Part shown: positions 44,881-55,136 of the stretch, in pieces
Layout of the letters: every line of letters starts with the position of its first letter
Position numbering within the stretch: the stretch's first letter is position 1
Source: Paramacrobiotus metropolitanus
Taxonomy: Eukaryota > Tardigrada > Eutardigrada > Parachela > Macrobiotidae
Reading direction: 5' to 3'
Assembly (NCBI RefSeq): GCF_019649055.1
Contig: NW_026570420.1
Span: forward strand, 90,291-154,290
Length of the DNA stretch: 64,000 nucleotides
Program-made: the position numbers and the translations under genes
Notes under the pieces: generated by a model
What the model was told of the DNA's origin: nothing
What the model saw: only the letters and a program-made list of their open reading frames with translations
Databases searched by the model: none

Positions 44881-45080
44881 TGTGACGACCCATCGACGAC
44901 TTTTGGCTGTCGTGAGTGTGAGTTTTCATGCGCCAACCGCAACCCGTCGGTGTCATGCGGTCAAGATTGCCGCTCCACCTGCGTCTGCAAACCAGGTCTA
45001 TATCGTACTTTCCTTCCCTCGCCTAAATGCGCGCCGCCAAATGGACCCCTGCTCAACAACTGTAAAGCAGCGTCAAGTTA
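44880..45080 (+). CDS. Trypsin-inhibitor-like (TIL) cysteine-rich exon, candidate
   Basis: The frame ending at 45081 reads CRECEFSCANRNPSVSC, then GQDCRSTCVCKPGLYR and, after a spacer, two more Cys before the stop. The C-x2-C-x3-C-x8-C-x3-C-x3-C-x-C-x2-G spacing with a following Arg matches the TIL fold, a small secreted protease-inhibitor domain usually with ten Cys; nine are visible here. The upstream part of the frame (to 44803) is not cysteine-rich and lacks a signal peptide, so an upstream exon would be needed. No splice acceptor is convincing. Function as a serine protease inhibitor follows from the family only. Confidence 0.45.
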
Positions 45081-45358
45081 AAGGTTAAATAAACGCCAGA
45101 TGGCCGCGGCTACGATACGTGTTGTGATTTAGTGCTGTACGCAGCAAACGCTGACGATTGCTTAATTTTTCTGAGGGTGTTTCATGCGCGCTGATCATGT
45201 CTGATTGCTTCTAATTATCTTTAAACAGACATGAAAATTCTATTGATGACAGCAAACACGCACGTGTATCTGTACATGCTGGGTGGTAAGATTTAAATTA
45301 CCTAAGAAATTTTGTAGAATGGCTGCGGCATATTTGTTAAATTAAATTTGTATGCTTT

Positions 45359-45428
45359 GCCGATAGCCTAGTGGTGTCTCTCTCGGCCTTAAAATGTGGA
45401 GGTTGTGGGTTGGATTTCCTCAATCGGC
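45359..45428 (+). tRNA. tRNA-like SINE head, copy 2
   Basis: Nearly the same 70-base unit as 26609-26678, but the B box is mutated (GGTTGGATTTCC). An AGATTTTTT run and then GCGAGCCTAGC follow, as in the other copy. It is a decayed member of the same family. Confidence 0.55.
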
Positions 45429-45849
45429 AGATTTTTTCCGGAGTTCTTTGCGAGCCTAGCACATCCCTTGCACCGGGGACTCTCGTCCAACCTGCAGTGA
45501 TATTGTAACGAGTAGGGGTGTGGCCCTCTAGATTGTCATATGTGATTGGCTCTGTTAGCGGTTCATGTTCGTTCGTGCGTTCAGCTCGACGCTGCACAGC
45601 AGCGGTCCGATGCATGCATGCGGCTTCGCCGCTGTAAGTTCTCTAGATTTCTCTGCTTGGGCCTTGCTCAGATCTTGGAATAAAGGATCTTTGTTCCCGG
45701 GATCGAGGCTCTGGGCAGTTTCCCCATTATTTTAGGGTCACATTCAGGATTGTTTAGGACAATATTGATGACCCATAGCGTAGCGGAGTCCTAAGTATCC
45801 CGACACGTTGGTGTTGGCATTAACGTAGTGCAGGTCGGGGATAAGCCAA

Positions 45850-45928
45850 ACACCGGCACCGCGCCGCAACTTGGTCGCGGCGCCCTATCCCATTCCTTAT
45901 AAGACCAGTTTGTTATACAAAACAGGAT
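45850..45928 (-). pseudogene. Left flank of a two-Ig pseudogene block, interrupted by nested insertions
   Basis: The stretch GCGGCGCCCTATCCCATTC...ACAAAACAGGAT matches 51311-51367, where the sequence is uninterrupted. Its continuation resumes at 48244-48260 after the nested elements. The block belongs to second-domain remains of the two-Ig family. Confidence 0.6.
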
Positions 45929-46069
45929 GTTACACAAAAGAGTTTGTTATACAAAAGACTGCAACAGCACACCGGAGAAGCACGCTCGCACGAATTTGTG
46001 TGGCAGCGTTTGTCCAAAGAAATTCAACGGGGAAATTCGGCGTCAGTGCTGGGCACGATGGAAGGACTG

Positions 46070-46168
46070 TGTCACGTCTTCACCATGTCATTTATTCACA
46101 CAGCTCTCCACAGTCATACTGGCAGCTTATTACGCTGCTGCTGTACGTTGCTATGTCACATCATCACA
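46070..46168 (-). repeat. 3' LTR of the gag-only element
   Basis: A 99-bp direct repeat of 48047-48145, with TG...CA ends on the minus strand. The purine tract GGGGAAGG adjoins it on the internal side. Confidence 0.9.
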
Positions 46169-46258
46169 CCTTCCCCAGTGTGTGAAACACACTAAAGAGA
46201 AATACATGATAATATGGAATTATTCGATAATGAAACTTTAGAATTAACACCAAAATAA

Positions 46259-47517
46259 TTATTCGAAAACTAAATTCAAAGAATCCTCGGTGTTTTCCAG
46301 TGCTTCCTTCTTTTTCCGCTTCTTTTCGCGCTTCAGTTGACTGCGAGTATTAACCTGTCCAGTGTTCGAGGACGTTTCCATTTCCGTCGCGGGTACACAT
46401 CCAATTTTACCGTTCGGCTGTTCATTACTGACCCCGTTAGTGTTTCCGGCGTCGCTGACTGCCACCACGCTTTTCCGAACATCGCAGTCTTCTGCCATTT
46501 GAATCGCCGAAAGTTCTTCCACTGTCCGGTTCTGCTCCGACTGATATCGCCGATGCTCCACCGGTCTCCAGTATCGTGGAGTCGCTTCTGTGCTGCGTCG
46601 TGCCATTTTGTCCACCTTCTTGTGCAAGGCAGCCAACTCGCATAGCACAGTATCCAGAATAGCATCTCCGTCCTTGCTGCATCTCCAAGGGCGGCTACTC
46701 TCTCGCCTGGTGTAACTAGGCTGATGTTTAACCATACAGTCGAAATCATTATCCACATTGACCTGTAGCACATCGAACTCTTCTTCTATCAGATTGGTAC
46801 GCCGTGCACCATCCCTCTGCTGCTCTTTCTCCTTTGGGTCGGCGCGACAAGCCTTGGCAATGTGGCCATATTTGCCGCAATTGCCGCACCGCAAATCTTT
46901 CGCCCAGCATTCGGCCTTGCGGTGGTCGCGCTCCCGCATCCATAACATCCGCCAGCGTTATATGACCACCGCGGCGTCTCGCTTCCGCCTTCGCAGTCTC
47001 GCTCCCGACTGCCGCTCCTGCCGCGGCGGTTGTCGCCTTGGCTTTCTCGCCCTTTTGGTCTGTCCCCACGGCCACCAAGTCCGTGACCTTTATCCGGGCC
47101 ACGCCCATCGCGGACTCTCGTTACATCAACCATCTCCGTGGTCTCCTTCGTCCCCCGGGCGAGCTCATACAGCTCGCAAATATCCAGGCACTCCTCCAGC
47201 TTCGTGCGTGTCTTTGACATCAGGTGCAGCCTGGTGTTTTCGTTCGCCAGTCCATTGGTGAACGTGACCATCATATTTTGCTCCAACACCGTCGCTGGAA
47301 ACCCCACAACCGTAGCTTTTCGGCGTAGCCTGTTCGAAAACTCAAGGAGCGTCTTTCCAGGTTCCTGCTTAATTCTGAAGTACAACGCCCACTCCGTCTC
47401 CTTCAGCGTTTTCTTCACAAACGCTTGCTCCAGTTTATCCGCCAGCTGGCCAGCGGTGAAATCGTCCGGACTGCCAGGCAGGCACATGGAAATAAGGATT
47501 TTATCAGAGGCTGCCAT
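46259..47517 (-). pseudogene. Gag of the gag-only LTR element, frameshifted in the zinc knuckle
   Basis: From the ATG at 47517 the frame reads the later part of a Ty3-type capsid domain (SPDDFTAGQLADKLEQAF, WALYFRIKQEPGKTLLEFSN, TFTNGLANENTRLHL), then a Gly/Arg-rich linker. The first knuckle starts CYGC in this frame but its His and last Cys (RDHRKAEC) are in the -1 frame, where CGNCGKYGHIAKAC, a perfect C-x2-C-x4-H-x4-C, follows and the frame continues to a Lys/Arg-rich end at 46259. The break falls inside a zinc finger, so a one-base loss is more likely than programmed frameshifting. The N-terminal capsid part lies upstream at about 47960-47770 in broken frames (NAVLLDALGVEALEIV), separated by a segment with a tRNA-like gene. 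Confidence 0.8.
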
Positions 47518-47605
47518 AAAGACGGCTGTCCGTGGGTATCTCAGCGAAGGGAGGGCGGCCAGATGAAGTCTGAAAGAATTTCCTGTTGAGGAAATTTTGA
47601 AAAAT

Positions 47606-47677
47606 GGCGACGGAGCGGAATCGAACCGCTGGCTACCGAGTGTGTGATCCACGTAGCACAGCCACTGTGCCATCGCC
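47606..47677 (-). tRNA. tRNA-like gene inside the gag-only LTR element
   Basis: On the minus strand the 72-base unit has A box TGGCACAGTGG, B box GGTTCGATTCC with AGCGG/CCGCT T-stem, a fully paired acceptor stem (GCGATGG with CCGTCGC) and an immediate A-TTTTT terminator. The anticodon stem is weak and the anticodon cannot be assigned. It interrupts the gag capsid region, so it was probably inserted as a SINE or captured tRNA sequence. Confidence 0.55.
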
Positions 47678-48046
47678 GTTGTTGGCTGAGATCAAGATTT
47701 TTGTGCTTGAGCTTGAGACAACCAGGTAGACGGCGGATGGGGCGGCTGTCCTGAGGGCAGAGACTTCTACTCTGACAATTTCCAGCGCCTCCACGCCTAA
47801 GGCGTCCAGCAGCACCGCATTTTGCTCGGCCGTGTCCGTGACCTTGTGCAGTTGCTACATAGTTTTTGTAGCGATACTGCCATTATCGCCAGGTCATCGC
47901 GGCTGGCTCAAATCTCATCAATCCACCGGTGTCCTCTTTCCTTCCTCCCGACAGCATGGCTGAAGCACTTCCCGAAGGCATGACCACACTGTTCGTAGAC
48001 ACTTTACACCTTTTCACGGCAATGAGGTAGATTCCTCACGCCAGAT

Positions 48047-48145
48047 TGTCACGTCTTCACCATGTCATTTATTCGCACAGCTCTCCACAGTCATACTGGC
48101 AGCTTATTACGCTGCTGCTGTACGTTGCTATGTCACATCATCACA
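48047..48145 (-). repeat. 5' LTR of the gag-only element
   Basis: The 99-bp partner of 46070-46168. The candidate primer binding site lies three bases inward on the minus strand. Confidence 0.9.
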
Positions 48146-48252
48146 GACTGGATAAGCTGAACGAAATTTTTCTGTTACAGTTTAGCGTGTTTTTTTTCCT
48201 TCAGATTCGTGTATTGTGGATTGATTTGACCAATAAAGTCAGTAAACAGGAT

Positions 48253-48600
48253 ACGGCGCCGCAACGTTAATGAAGGGGTGCCGAATCATTTTCATCGCAG
48301 TCCAGCCGGCCTGTCCAGGTCATAGAAAAGTTTGATGCATTGTAGGAGGTGTATCGAACGGCATTATGTTGTATGCCGCAGGGGAAGCAGCAAAGAAGAA
48401 ACTAAATATTCATAGCGTAGCAACGATGCCTGCTTTCATCACCAGTTGCTAAGACACACTGATCTCCAGTGTGCCTTTTCAAATGGAACAAGTATTTATG
48501 GATGGTCCCTAATTCCCATTCACGAGAATGCAGGTCGCTGCACTCGTACAATACGTACGTGTTCACCACTCTGTAAGCCATGCACAAATATACAATAATT
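48253..48600 (-). pseudogene. Two-Ig family relic and start of a thrice-repeated flank
   Basis: The part to about 48345 resembles 51370-51500 (second Ig domain remains, with a GCAGTCC...GGCC core). The part at 48405-48560 (CGTAGCAACG..., ACCAGTTGCTAAG, CACGAGAATGCAGGTCGCTGCAC) recurs at 51955-52020 and 53990-54110. It is one of three diverged copies of the same duplicated block. Confidence 0.55.
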
Positions 48601-50559
48601 TTATGGTATGGGCACATCGCACTAGGCAACCGGAGCGCTGCATTTTTACTTTTTTGCAACGAGCTTGATCGCCAGGCGGAGGCGCAGCAACACCGATATC
48701 AATTTTGACATTTTTGCTGCGCTGGAGATGCTTGCATTGATTAAATTATTCAAAATAATGTTACAGTATTACGGTTTGCACGCAGCGCAGCTTACCCGGC
48801 CATTTCCTGAGCCGCGGTCATAATTGTAATGTCCACCCAAAAGCGATCCACTGCCAGATCACAGTCTATGTAATACACCGCCCGTCGGCGATTATTTGCA
48901 GCAATATGCACTGCAATTTGAAAACAGGGTATAGAATAAAATAATTTCATCAGCAGTGGCAAAGTGACCGTGGCCACAGCTGAAAGCGATTGTGTCGTTC
49001 GTGTGTATCGTATCTTATATTTAGCATTTAGCATGCTTGCATACAGTACGATACATTGCAAGTATCTTACATTTAGCTTCTTTACTGCATGCAACCATCG
49101 TTTCTTTCAAAAACCAGAAGAGAGAAAGTAGAAAGACCACGTACAAATCCGTGCTTGTGGTTTTTATTTGGCTCTGCCATGGTGGCTGAATAGCCTGCTT
49201 CTTCGGGCGTCTTGGCGATATAGGTGATTGCCGTGGTATCCGGACACCACCGTCGGACAGTGGGAGCGATGTTTTGCGGGAGGTGATTATATTAAGGGGA
49301 GGAGGTCAGCCGCGTGGTGATAGCGGCCGCCGCCGCACCGGGTGGCAGTTCCTGTCAAGCATTCTCTAAGCTTATCCTGTCCGATATTCCGCAGGCGTAG
49401 TGCTGCTGCTTTATTAGTTGTTTTCTTATATTACCACTGCGTATTGATTTCGTATGCTGGACGACATTGACAATTAACTGCACGATTTTTCGAAATAAAT
49501 ATTGCTTGAAATCGGAAAACACTTATCTGACGCACACTATACAAATTCATTTTTGTTGGCTTATCGCAAGTCAGCCTTACCGAAAGCCATGTGGCAGTGA
49601 GTAACAACAAATGAAGCGTAAAAAACTACCCAATAATGCGATAACATACCAACTGTCACTGCCGCGATAAGTGAATGACCGAACTTACACTAAGTCAGCC
49701 TGTTAATAAACAACCGAGTACATGCACTTTATGCATCTACACATCGCACATGCAAAAAAAGAGCGCGAAAATGTTACTCTAAATGTCCAATTATTTTCAA
49801 TACATCGGTAAAGCTAATTACTGCCGTCTTGAATGACTATCTAGTTAGACTTAATATTGCTTAATTAATAATTATTGCGCGAAATTACCACTGATTAGTA
49901 ATGAATGCCATCTCGAAGTCATTAAATTAAAGGTAGCATATGCTTCTCTCTGCGTTCGTAATTATGTTAAATCTATAACTTGTTAATACCAAATTTGTTA
50001 ATAACAAAATTATTATGCAGACTGCACTCACCGTGTACTGTACACCGGTAACGTGTACCGCGCACAGTGCATGGATAAGTCAACGATGCCCAACGCAAAA
50101 TCTAGTCGAGACTAGATTTTCCGTTTGGCAGTGTTGCCTTAAAGTGGGCATGTGTTGACTGTTGCAACAAACCAATGCACAACGCTTGCGTTATCTCTGA
50201 ATGAGACATAGCAGCATGACGCGCACTGTCCGTTGGGCAGCATTATCATAAGTCAGTCACTGCTGAAGGTACCTACTGATTCGCCGGTACTGAAAAGACC
50301 ATAGCCCGCTCGCGCAGATATTATGAATAAACCAAGCATATTTTATCAAAGAAAAACTGATTTTCAAACTAGCTCATTTTACTGCTACTGTGGACTTGGA
50401 GAGAACGTCATAGCAAGCAGGTTAGACGGCCAATAAGAGAATAGAATCGTCGGTAGAACATTCTCGCGATTGGTCGAGAAAATATAACTAAACGGGTACG
50501 TACTTGGTTGTTGGCTCAGCCATTGTGGCTAAACACCGTCACGACAAACGACGGCGCCA
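48601..50559. other. Interval without a supported gene
   Basis: AT-rich sequence. A perfect 11-bp-arm hairpin AAAATCTAGTC-GA-GACTAGATTTT lies at 50097-50120. No exon or mobile-element structure was recognised. Confidence 0.4.
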
Positions 50560-51072
50560 TGACACTTGGGCCACCTGACACTTTGGCCACCTGACATTTG
50601 GGCCACCTGACACTTAGGCCACTGTACATTTGGGCCACCAATACTTTCAAAAACAGAAAAAAAGTAATAAAACACTTTCGATACGAATGATAGCTTCTTT
50701 ATTTTTACTGCACGCAAAAAATTAAACATTGGCTTATTAATAACAGTTCTGCAACTTGCAGCATTAACAACGTACTAGTAAGTACACATGATTCGAAAAC
50801 AAGCTTGCATTAATCTTATGGATTTTTTGTTTTTGTTGGCATATAAACGGATACACAGGGTCTCCATGGGTTAGATTGCAGTATTGCACTATTGTAGCTG
50901 CATAAGTAAATCGAACTCATGCGCTGAAGATGTGAGCCGTTGCCGTTAAATTTACTCCACATCCTTCTACTTACCAAACATCTTCCTGATCAGATCAGTT
51001 ATTAGAGACCGTAATGTGCGGTGGCCCAAGTGTCAGGTGGCCCAAATGTCAGGTGGCCCAAGTGGCAGGACA
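50560..51072. mobile_element. Foldback-like element with inverted arrays of a 17-bp motif
   Basis: The left end (50560-50640) has about five units of GGGCCACCTGACACTT-like sequence at 16-18 bp spacing. The right end (51019-51072) has about three inverse units (AAGTGTCAGGTGGCCC). The ends are therefore terminal inverted arrays separated by about 380 bp of AT-rich DNA without coding content. This is the architecture of Foldback-type non-autonomous elements. Target duplication is not clear. Confidence 0.65.
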
Positions 51073-51299
51073 CCTAAACGACAACTTGGTGGACACAGCT
51101 TTACACTCCATATACAAGCTTGTTCTGTATTTTTTCTAACGTAAAGGTACATCACAAGCGTAACTAGTGTAGCTTAGCGTATGTGGCCGGTGAATTTGTA
51201 CAGATATTTGTCGCTGTACAAGTACATGTGCTGACTGTTGATGCAATAGAAAATACGGTACATAGGGTTTTTTTATGGACGATTTAACTATCTGTAGCC

Positions 51300-52020
51300 T
51301 GTGCTTTGTGGCGGCGCCCTATCGCATTCTCTGTAGTACAAAATAATAAGTTGTACAAAACAGGATACGTCGCCGCCACGCAGTGCCCGGCCGTCCAACT
51401 TGCAGATGAAGTATGATGCCGCGGCCTGGACGGCTGGAATGCAGCCAAAATGATTGCTGCAGTCCGGTCGAGCTGGCCGCTGCAGGCCACAGGAAAGTTG
51501 GGATTCATGTGGGTCATGCTGCTTAATTGGCACGACAATGGCTAAGGCGCAGCTGCGGTTAAGGTGCGAAAGGGATTCAGTTTTTGGAGACGCCGCTTAT
51601 GGCAGGCATTCGCCGATTTCGCCGAGACATCAACCGATACCGATGCCAGAATGGCCGACGCCGCAATTGAACTGTCCTCCTGTTCTGCAGTTCAGTGGCC
51701 CTGTCGACCATGTTGGTCTCGGCCTTCCGCTGAAATGCAGTGTAGTATATACGTGAGCAGTATATATAGCATGCACGCACTGATGTACATTGTACTGCCG
51801 GTAAAACTGACATACGGTGTAGAAACTAGCAACGGTCGGCCGGCGTGACACGGCCCATCCCGGTGCAGGTGCACTGACCATGATTTGCAATGAAATAATG
51901 CACGACATGATGTTTTATGCCGTTGGCTCGGGACAGCAGCAGACAACTAACTAAACGTAGCGTACCAACGCTCTTACTTTATATTTATATTACCAGTTGC
52001 TAAGGCACACTAGAGATAAT
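51300..52020 (-). pseudogene. Two-Ig family second-domain relic, duplicated block copy 2
   Basis: On the minus strand codons around 51520-51400 read MTHMNPNFPVACSGQLD, then after a frame break ASYFICKLDG, matching the MRSVTVHNGSFSMTCRGRFD ... SHFIWKYDG part of gene C. The flanking DNA to 52020 repeats at 53350-54060. It contains the uninterrupted (empty) counterpart of the nested insertion at 45929-48243. Confidence 0.65.
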
Positions 52021-52076
52021 ACTCAACTTCAAAAACGAATAATTTTGTTCAGTGTAAAATTAATGCATGTACGGTA

Positions 52077-52583
52077 CAGTGAAACTCCTCTTAACATTCA
52101 CCTTCCTATAACATTCACCCCTTTACTGCATACATGAGGTTGGGAACCAAACCGTCCGGTAGACTATAACACAGGGGCAGTTCTCTGTACAACATTCACC
52201 CCTTTACAGCTATAACATACACCTTTTATGGAACCGGTAAAATTTTTACCAGCTTATTCAATCCCTGCGTAACATACGGTTGGCTAGGATGGGGGAAAAA
52301 AACCATTTCGGTGTCTCTAAAAGAAAGTTCTGGCTTCTGTTTTTAATCTGTTTAGTACCGGATCTTCCAACTCCAAGCGTACAAAAGGGCAGCAAAACCA
52401 ACATTCAGACCGAATAATGTCCACACTCTGATATTTTGTTAATTGTTTTGTTAAGAAACACCCCCGGGGGGCTGTGCCCCTGAGGGCAGTGCCCCTGGGG
52501 GCAGAGCTTCTGTATAACACACACCCCTCTGTAACATTCAGAAAGCCTGGAACGGAGGGTGTATGTTGTAGAGAGTTTCACTG
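52077..52583. mobile_element. CAGTGAAACTC-family MITE, 507 bp
   Basis: The ends CAGTGAAACTC and GAGTTTCACTG are flanked by TA on both sides (52075-52076 and 52584-52585), as for pogo/mariner-type elements. The interior repeats TAACATTCACC-like words and has a GC-rich palindromic patch (CCCCCGGGGGG, GCCCCTGAGGGC). It has no coding capacity. A related element spans 58175-60323. Confidence 0.75.
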
Positions 52584-53130
52584 TACATGGAAGTACGATT
52601 ATGTAATATGTACAAGTACTTGCTCATCTTGCGAGTTTAGTTGCTTATATTGCGCGATGCATGAAGACATGATTATTCTGCCACAACGCAGCAGTCTAGG
52701 CGGCTGACGGCCGCAAAGACGGAGACTGCTTTCCTCGCACTTTGTTATCCCTACGTGCACCGCTATCCCACTATCACTATGTGCACCTTGGCCGTATATA
52801 TTCACACCAGTGACCACAAATAATTACACGTGGTGTGACAGTGACCATAGTGCTCCTGTTACAAACATGGCAAATACGCACCCTGTGAAAAAACAGCCTC
52901 AGCCGACAACTTAACATAACGCGTGGCAAGGCCATAACGCGCGTCCCGCAGCGCCTTAACGCGCAGAGAGCGTGACGTGGCGGGCCACGGTATGAATCTT
53001 AGCGTAACCCATGAATCTGTATTCCTTGCTCTATCTGTATCCCTTACACAAGGAGTAAATCAGCGGACTAGAGAGATAGTGCCACCTGCGCCGAGATAAT
53101 ATCATTGGGCGAAAAGCTATACGGCACAGC

Positions 53131-53243
53131 TTACCCGGGCTCGGAGCGCCGAGAAAGCAGCCTTCCACGCCGCATCCCGCTACACTGACCAGCAGTATTC
53201 CAGGACGAGACAACGCTCGCGCATCGGCATGCTGTGCGTCATT
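53131..53243 (-). pseudogene. Gene D relic: signal-peptide exon with one-base deletion
   Basis: The sequence starts MTHSMPMRERCLVL as in gene C, then loses one G relative to gene C (CTGGAATACTG versus CTGGGAATACTG), which shifts the frame into an early stop. In the shifted frame the conserved end (ILLVSVAGCGVEGC) is readable, up to the usual CCCGG-GTAAGC donor. No matching intact exon 2 lies downstream on this strand. Confidence 0.75.
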
Positions 53244-53349
53244 CTCCGGCAGGAACAGTTCGACTCAGCGTTTCTTATGATTTTCTAACAAAAAGAAACC
53301 GTTCCAGTAAGCCAGCACAAAACACATGCAACCAAGTACAACAAACTGA

Positions 53350-54110
53350 CAAGCTTCGTGCAGCACTACCAGCAATTTCAATTTGCAGGTGAAGTGCGAT
53401 GTCGAGGCCGGGCCGGCTAGACTGCAGCCAAAACGGTTCATTTTGAAATCATTTTGGCTGCAGTCCGGTCGGGCTGCCTGTGCAGGTCAAAGAGAAGTTG
53501 GAATCCATATTAGTCACGCTGTGCACAGGACGTGAGCAGTATAAGTAACTGTATATTATATACTCTGTACAGCGCTCCACACATTGATTTGTTGCCGGGA
53601 AAACGGACATACGGTAGGGAAACTAGCGACAGTCGGGCGGAGTGCCACGGCCCATCTCGCTGCAGGGTGCGTGACTTGTAGCGAGATAATACTGTAATTA
53701 TGCATTGTAAGATGTGTATCATAGCCTTTAATAAGTATCGTCATGTAAGTACAAACTGAGTACTAGAAAAAACGAGTTTTATAACAAAAACACTTCTTCT
53801 ATGCTATCCTGCTCGGGGATTGTACCCAATACCCAATCGAATCAGAACACATATCGCGTTTCCCGGTTGCATTTAAATAGATAACCGCTGTCTATAAAAC
53901 TCTTTCGCCCGTTTCAGGTCTGTGGCAGTGGCGATACCGTTCCCGACCTTTTATGTCGCTCGGGACAGCAGCAAGAAATCAACTAAATAGTGTTCGTAGC
54001 CTAGCAACGCTGTCACGTTCATTACAGTTGCTATAGGCACACCTAGATCGGACATGTACTCGTAGATTCACATTAACGAGAATAAGTACACATCGCTGCA
54101 CTTGTACAGT
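53350..54110 (-). pseudogene. Two-Ig family second-domain relic, duplicated block copy 3
   Basis: On the minus strand codons around 53525-53450 read VTNMDSNFSLTCTGSPTGLQ, matching the start of the second Ig domain, and then stop. A hairpin (ACTGCAGCCAAAA ... TTTTGGCTGCAGT) at about 53410-53465 lies inside it, again an inverted copy of an Ig coding segment. The flank matches 51750-52020 and 48405-48560. Confidence 0.65.
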
Positions 54111-54187
54111 TCCTATTAATAATCTTCGCACAGTTCTGGGAATAGAAAAAGAAACACGCTATGTGATTCACAACAGCAAAACTTCGT

Positions 54188-54368
54188 TTAAACTATTGAC
54201 TCCGTCCATCGTGCCAACTGCCAAGGATGGATGCTGCATTTCCGCGCTGAATCTACAGCGGGCAGCGATAGTTGTTGACGCAGAAATTCGTGCGATCGGC
54301 GTTCTCCTGTGTGCTGTTGTAACCTTTTGCCCAGTTCCTTCACAATGGCCATAGCCGACGAGTCCCAT
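54188..54368 (-). mobile_element. 3' fragment of the RLE-type non-LTR retrotransposon, copy 3
   Basis: Minus-strand codons read LGKRLQQHTGERRSHEFL, then after a frame change EIQRGNAASIL, the C-terminal tail seen in the inserts at 40272, 45929 and 58621. Only about 180 bp remain. Adjacent sequence (54400-54460) is a run of GTTGTACGTAC palindromic words. Confidence 0.65.
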
Positions 54369-54478
54369 CTCGAAGGCAATCGGAGATGTATTGACGTATG
54401 AACAGTTGTACGTACAGTTGTACGTACAACTGTACGTACAACTTGTTCAGTTGTACGTCGTGAACTTGCAACACCCAC

Positions 54479-55136
54479 TGTACAAGGACGTGTCCAGCCA
54501 AGACGTAGAGTAGTACACTAGCCGGGCGCTGGCAGCAATGATGTAGGTTTTGTTTTCCTGGGATTTTGTCATCCCGTTGTATCTGTGCACAATAGTTCAT
54601 CGTGCTGCAGAGCTGCACAGTGCACAGTGCGCACCACCAGTGTGAATTTTTTTGTCGACCTTACCGCGTCCATGATAAAATTAAGCGGGAGCAATTTTCT
54701 AGTTATTTAATAATTTTTGTTATTTTATAATTTATCGGTGAACTTGCCAGTTACCAAAATCTATTGAGATTCCAGCGTACTTTTTCATATTTTCTTTTCG
54801 TATACGAAGAAGTTCTGGTGATGTCAACAGGGAAAACACTATACGATAAACAGTTTCGCTTGTAGTACCTACAGGACACAAATAAACATTTCTTTTAAAT
54901 TTATGTATTGCAGCTTGGTGCACTTGGTAAACGATGTGAATATTTTTGTGCAAAGCCACCTACGCCCAGTAAGACAAAATAAAAACGGAGTCCCTGGGAA
55001 AACAACGCTACAGACACCTCTTGGCGTGCTTATCACGCATGCATTAACAATAACAATAACAAGCATATAAAATGACAAATACATGGTGCTGCGGTGCCTT
55101 ACAAATTTACAATTAATCGCGGCACTCCACGGCTGG
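54479..55136. other. Interval without a supported gene; 3' side of gene E
   Basis: No exon or repeat was recognised. AT-rich sequence near 54650-54730 and the segment nearest 55137 would include the 3' untranslated region of gene E. Confidence 0.4.

Larger units (their letters stand above)
46070..48145 (-). mobile_element. Complete gag-only LTR retrotransposon, 2076 bp
   Basis: Two 99-bp LTRs (46070-46168 and 48047-48145) start TGTGATGATG and end GACGTGACA on the minus strand, and I see only one difference between them. The target duplication GACTG lies at 46065-46069 and 48146-48150. Three bases after the 5' LTR is TGGCGTGAGGAATCTACC, a candidate primer binding site; just before the 3' LTR is the purine run GGGGAAGG. 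The internal region holds only gag remnants and about 90 bp of non-coding DNA, so there is no room for pol. The element is non-autonomous and must have used enzymes of another Ty3-like element. Confidence 0.9.
45929..48243 (+). mobile_element. Short non-LTR insert (RLE type) carrying a nested LTR element, copy 2
   Basis: AAACAGGAT is found on both sides (45920-45928 and 48244-48252). The outer pieces, 45929-46069 and 48151-48243, join to give only the last coding part of the non-LTR element (RLSKEIQRGNSASVL and onward) and its 3' end with AATAAAG. The paralogous site at about 51357-51370 lacks the insert. The nested LTR element at 46070-48145 duplicated GACTG on insertion. Confidence 0.8.

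Noticed and set aside
47606-47677. The tRNA-like unit as the primer binding site of the LTR element
   Set aside because: It is a full tRNA-like gene inside gag, 370 bp from the 5' LTR. The candidate primer binding site lies three bases from the LTR.
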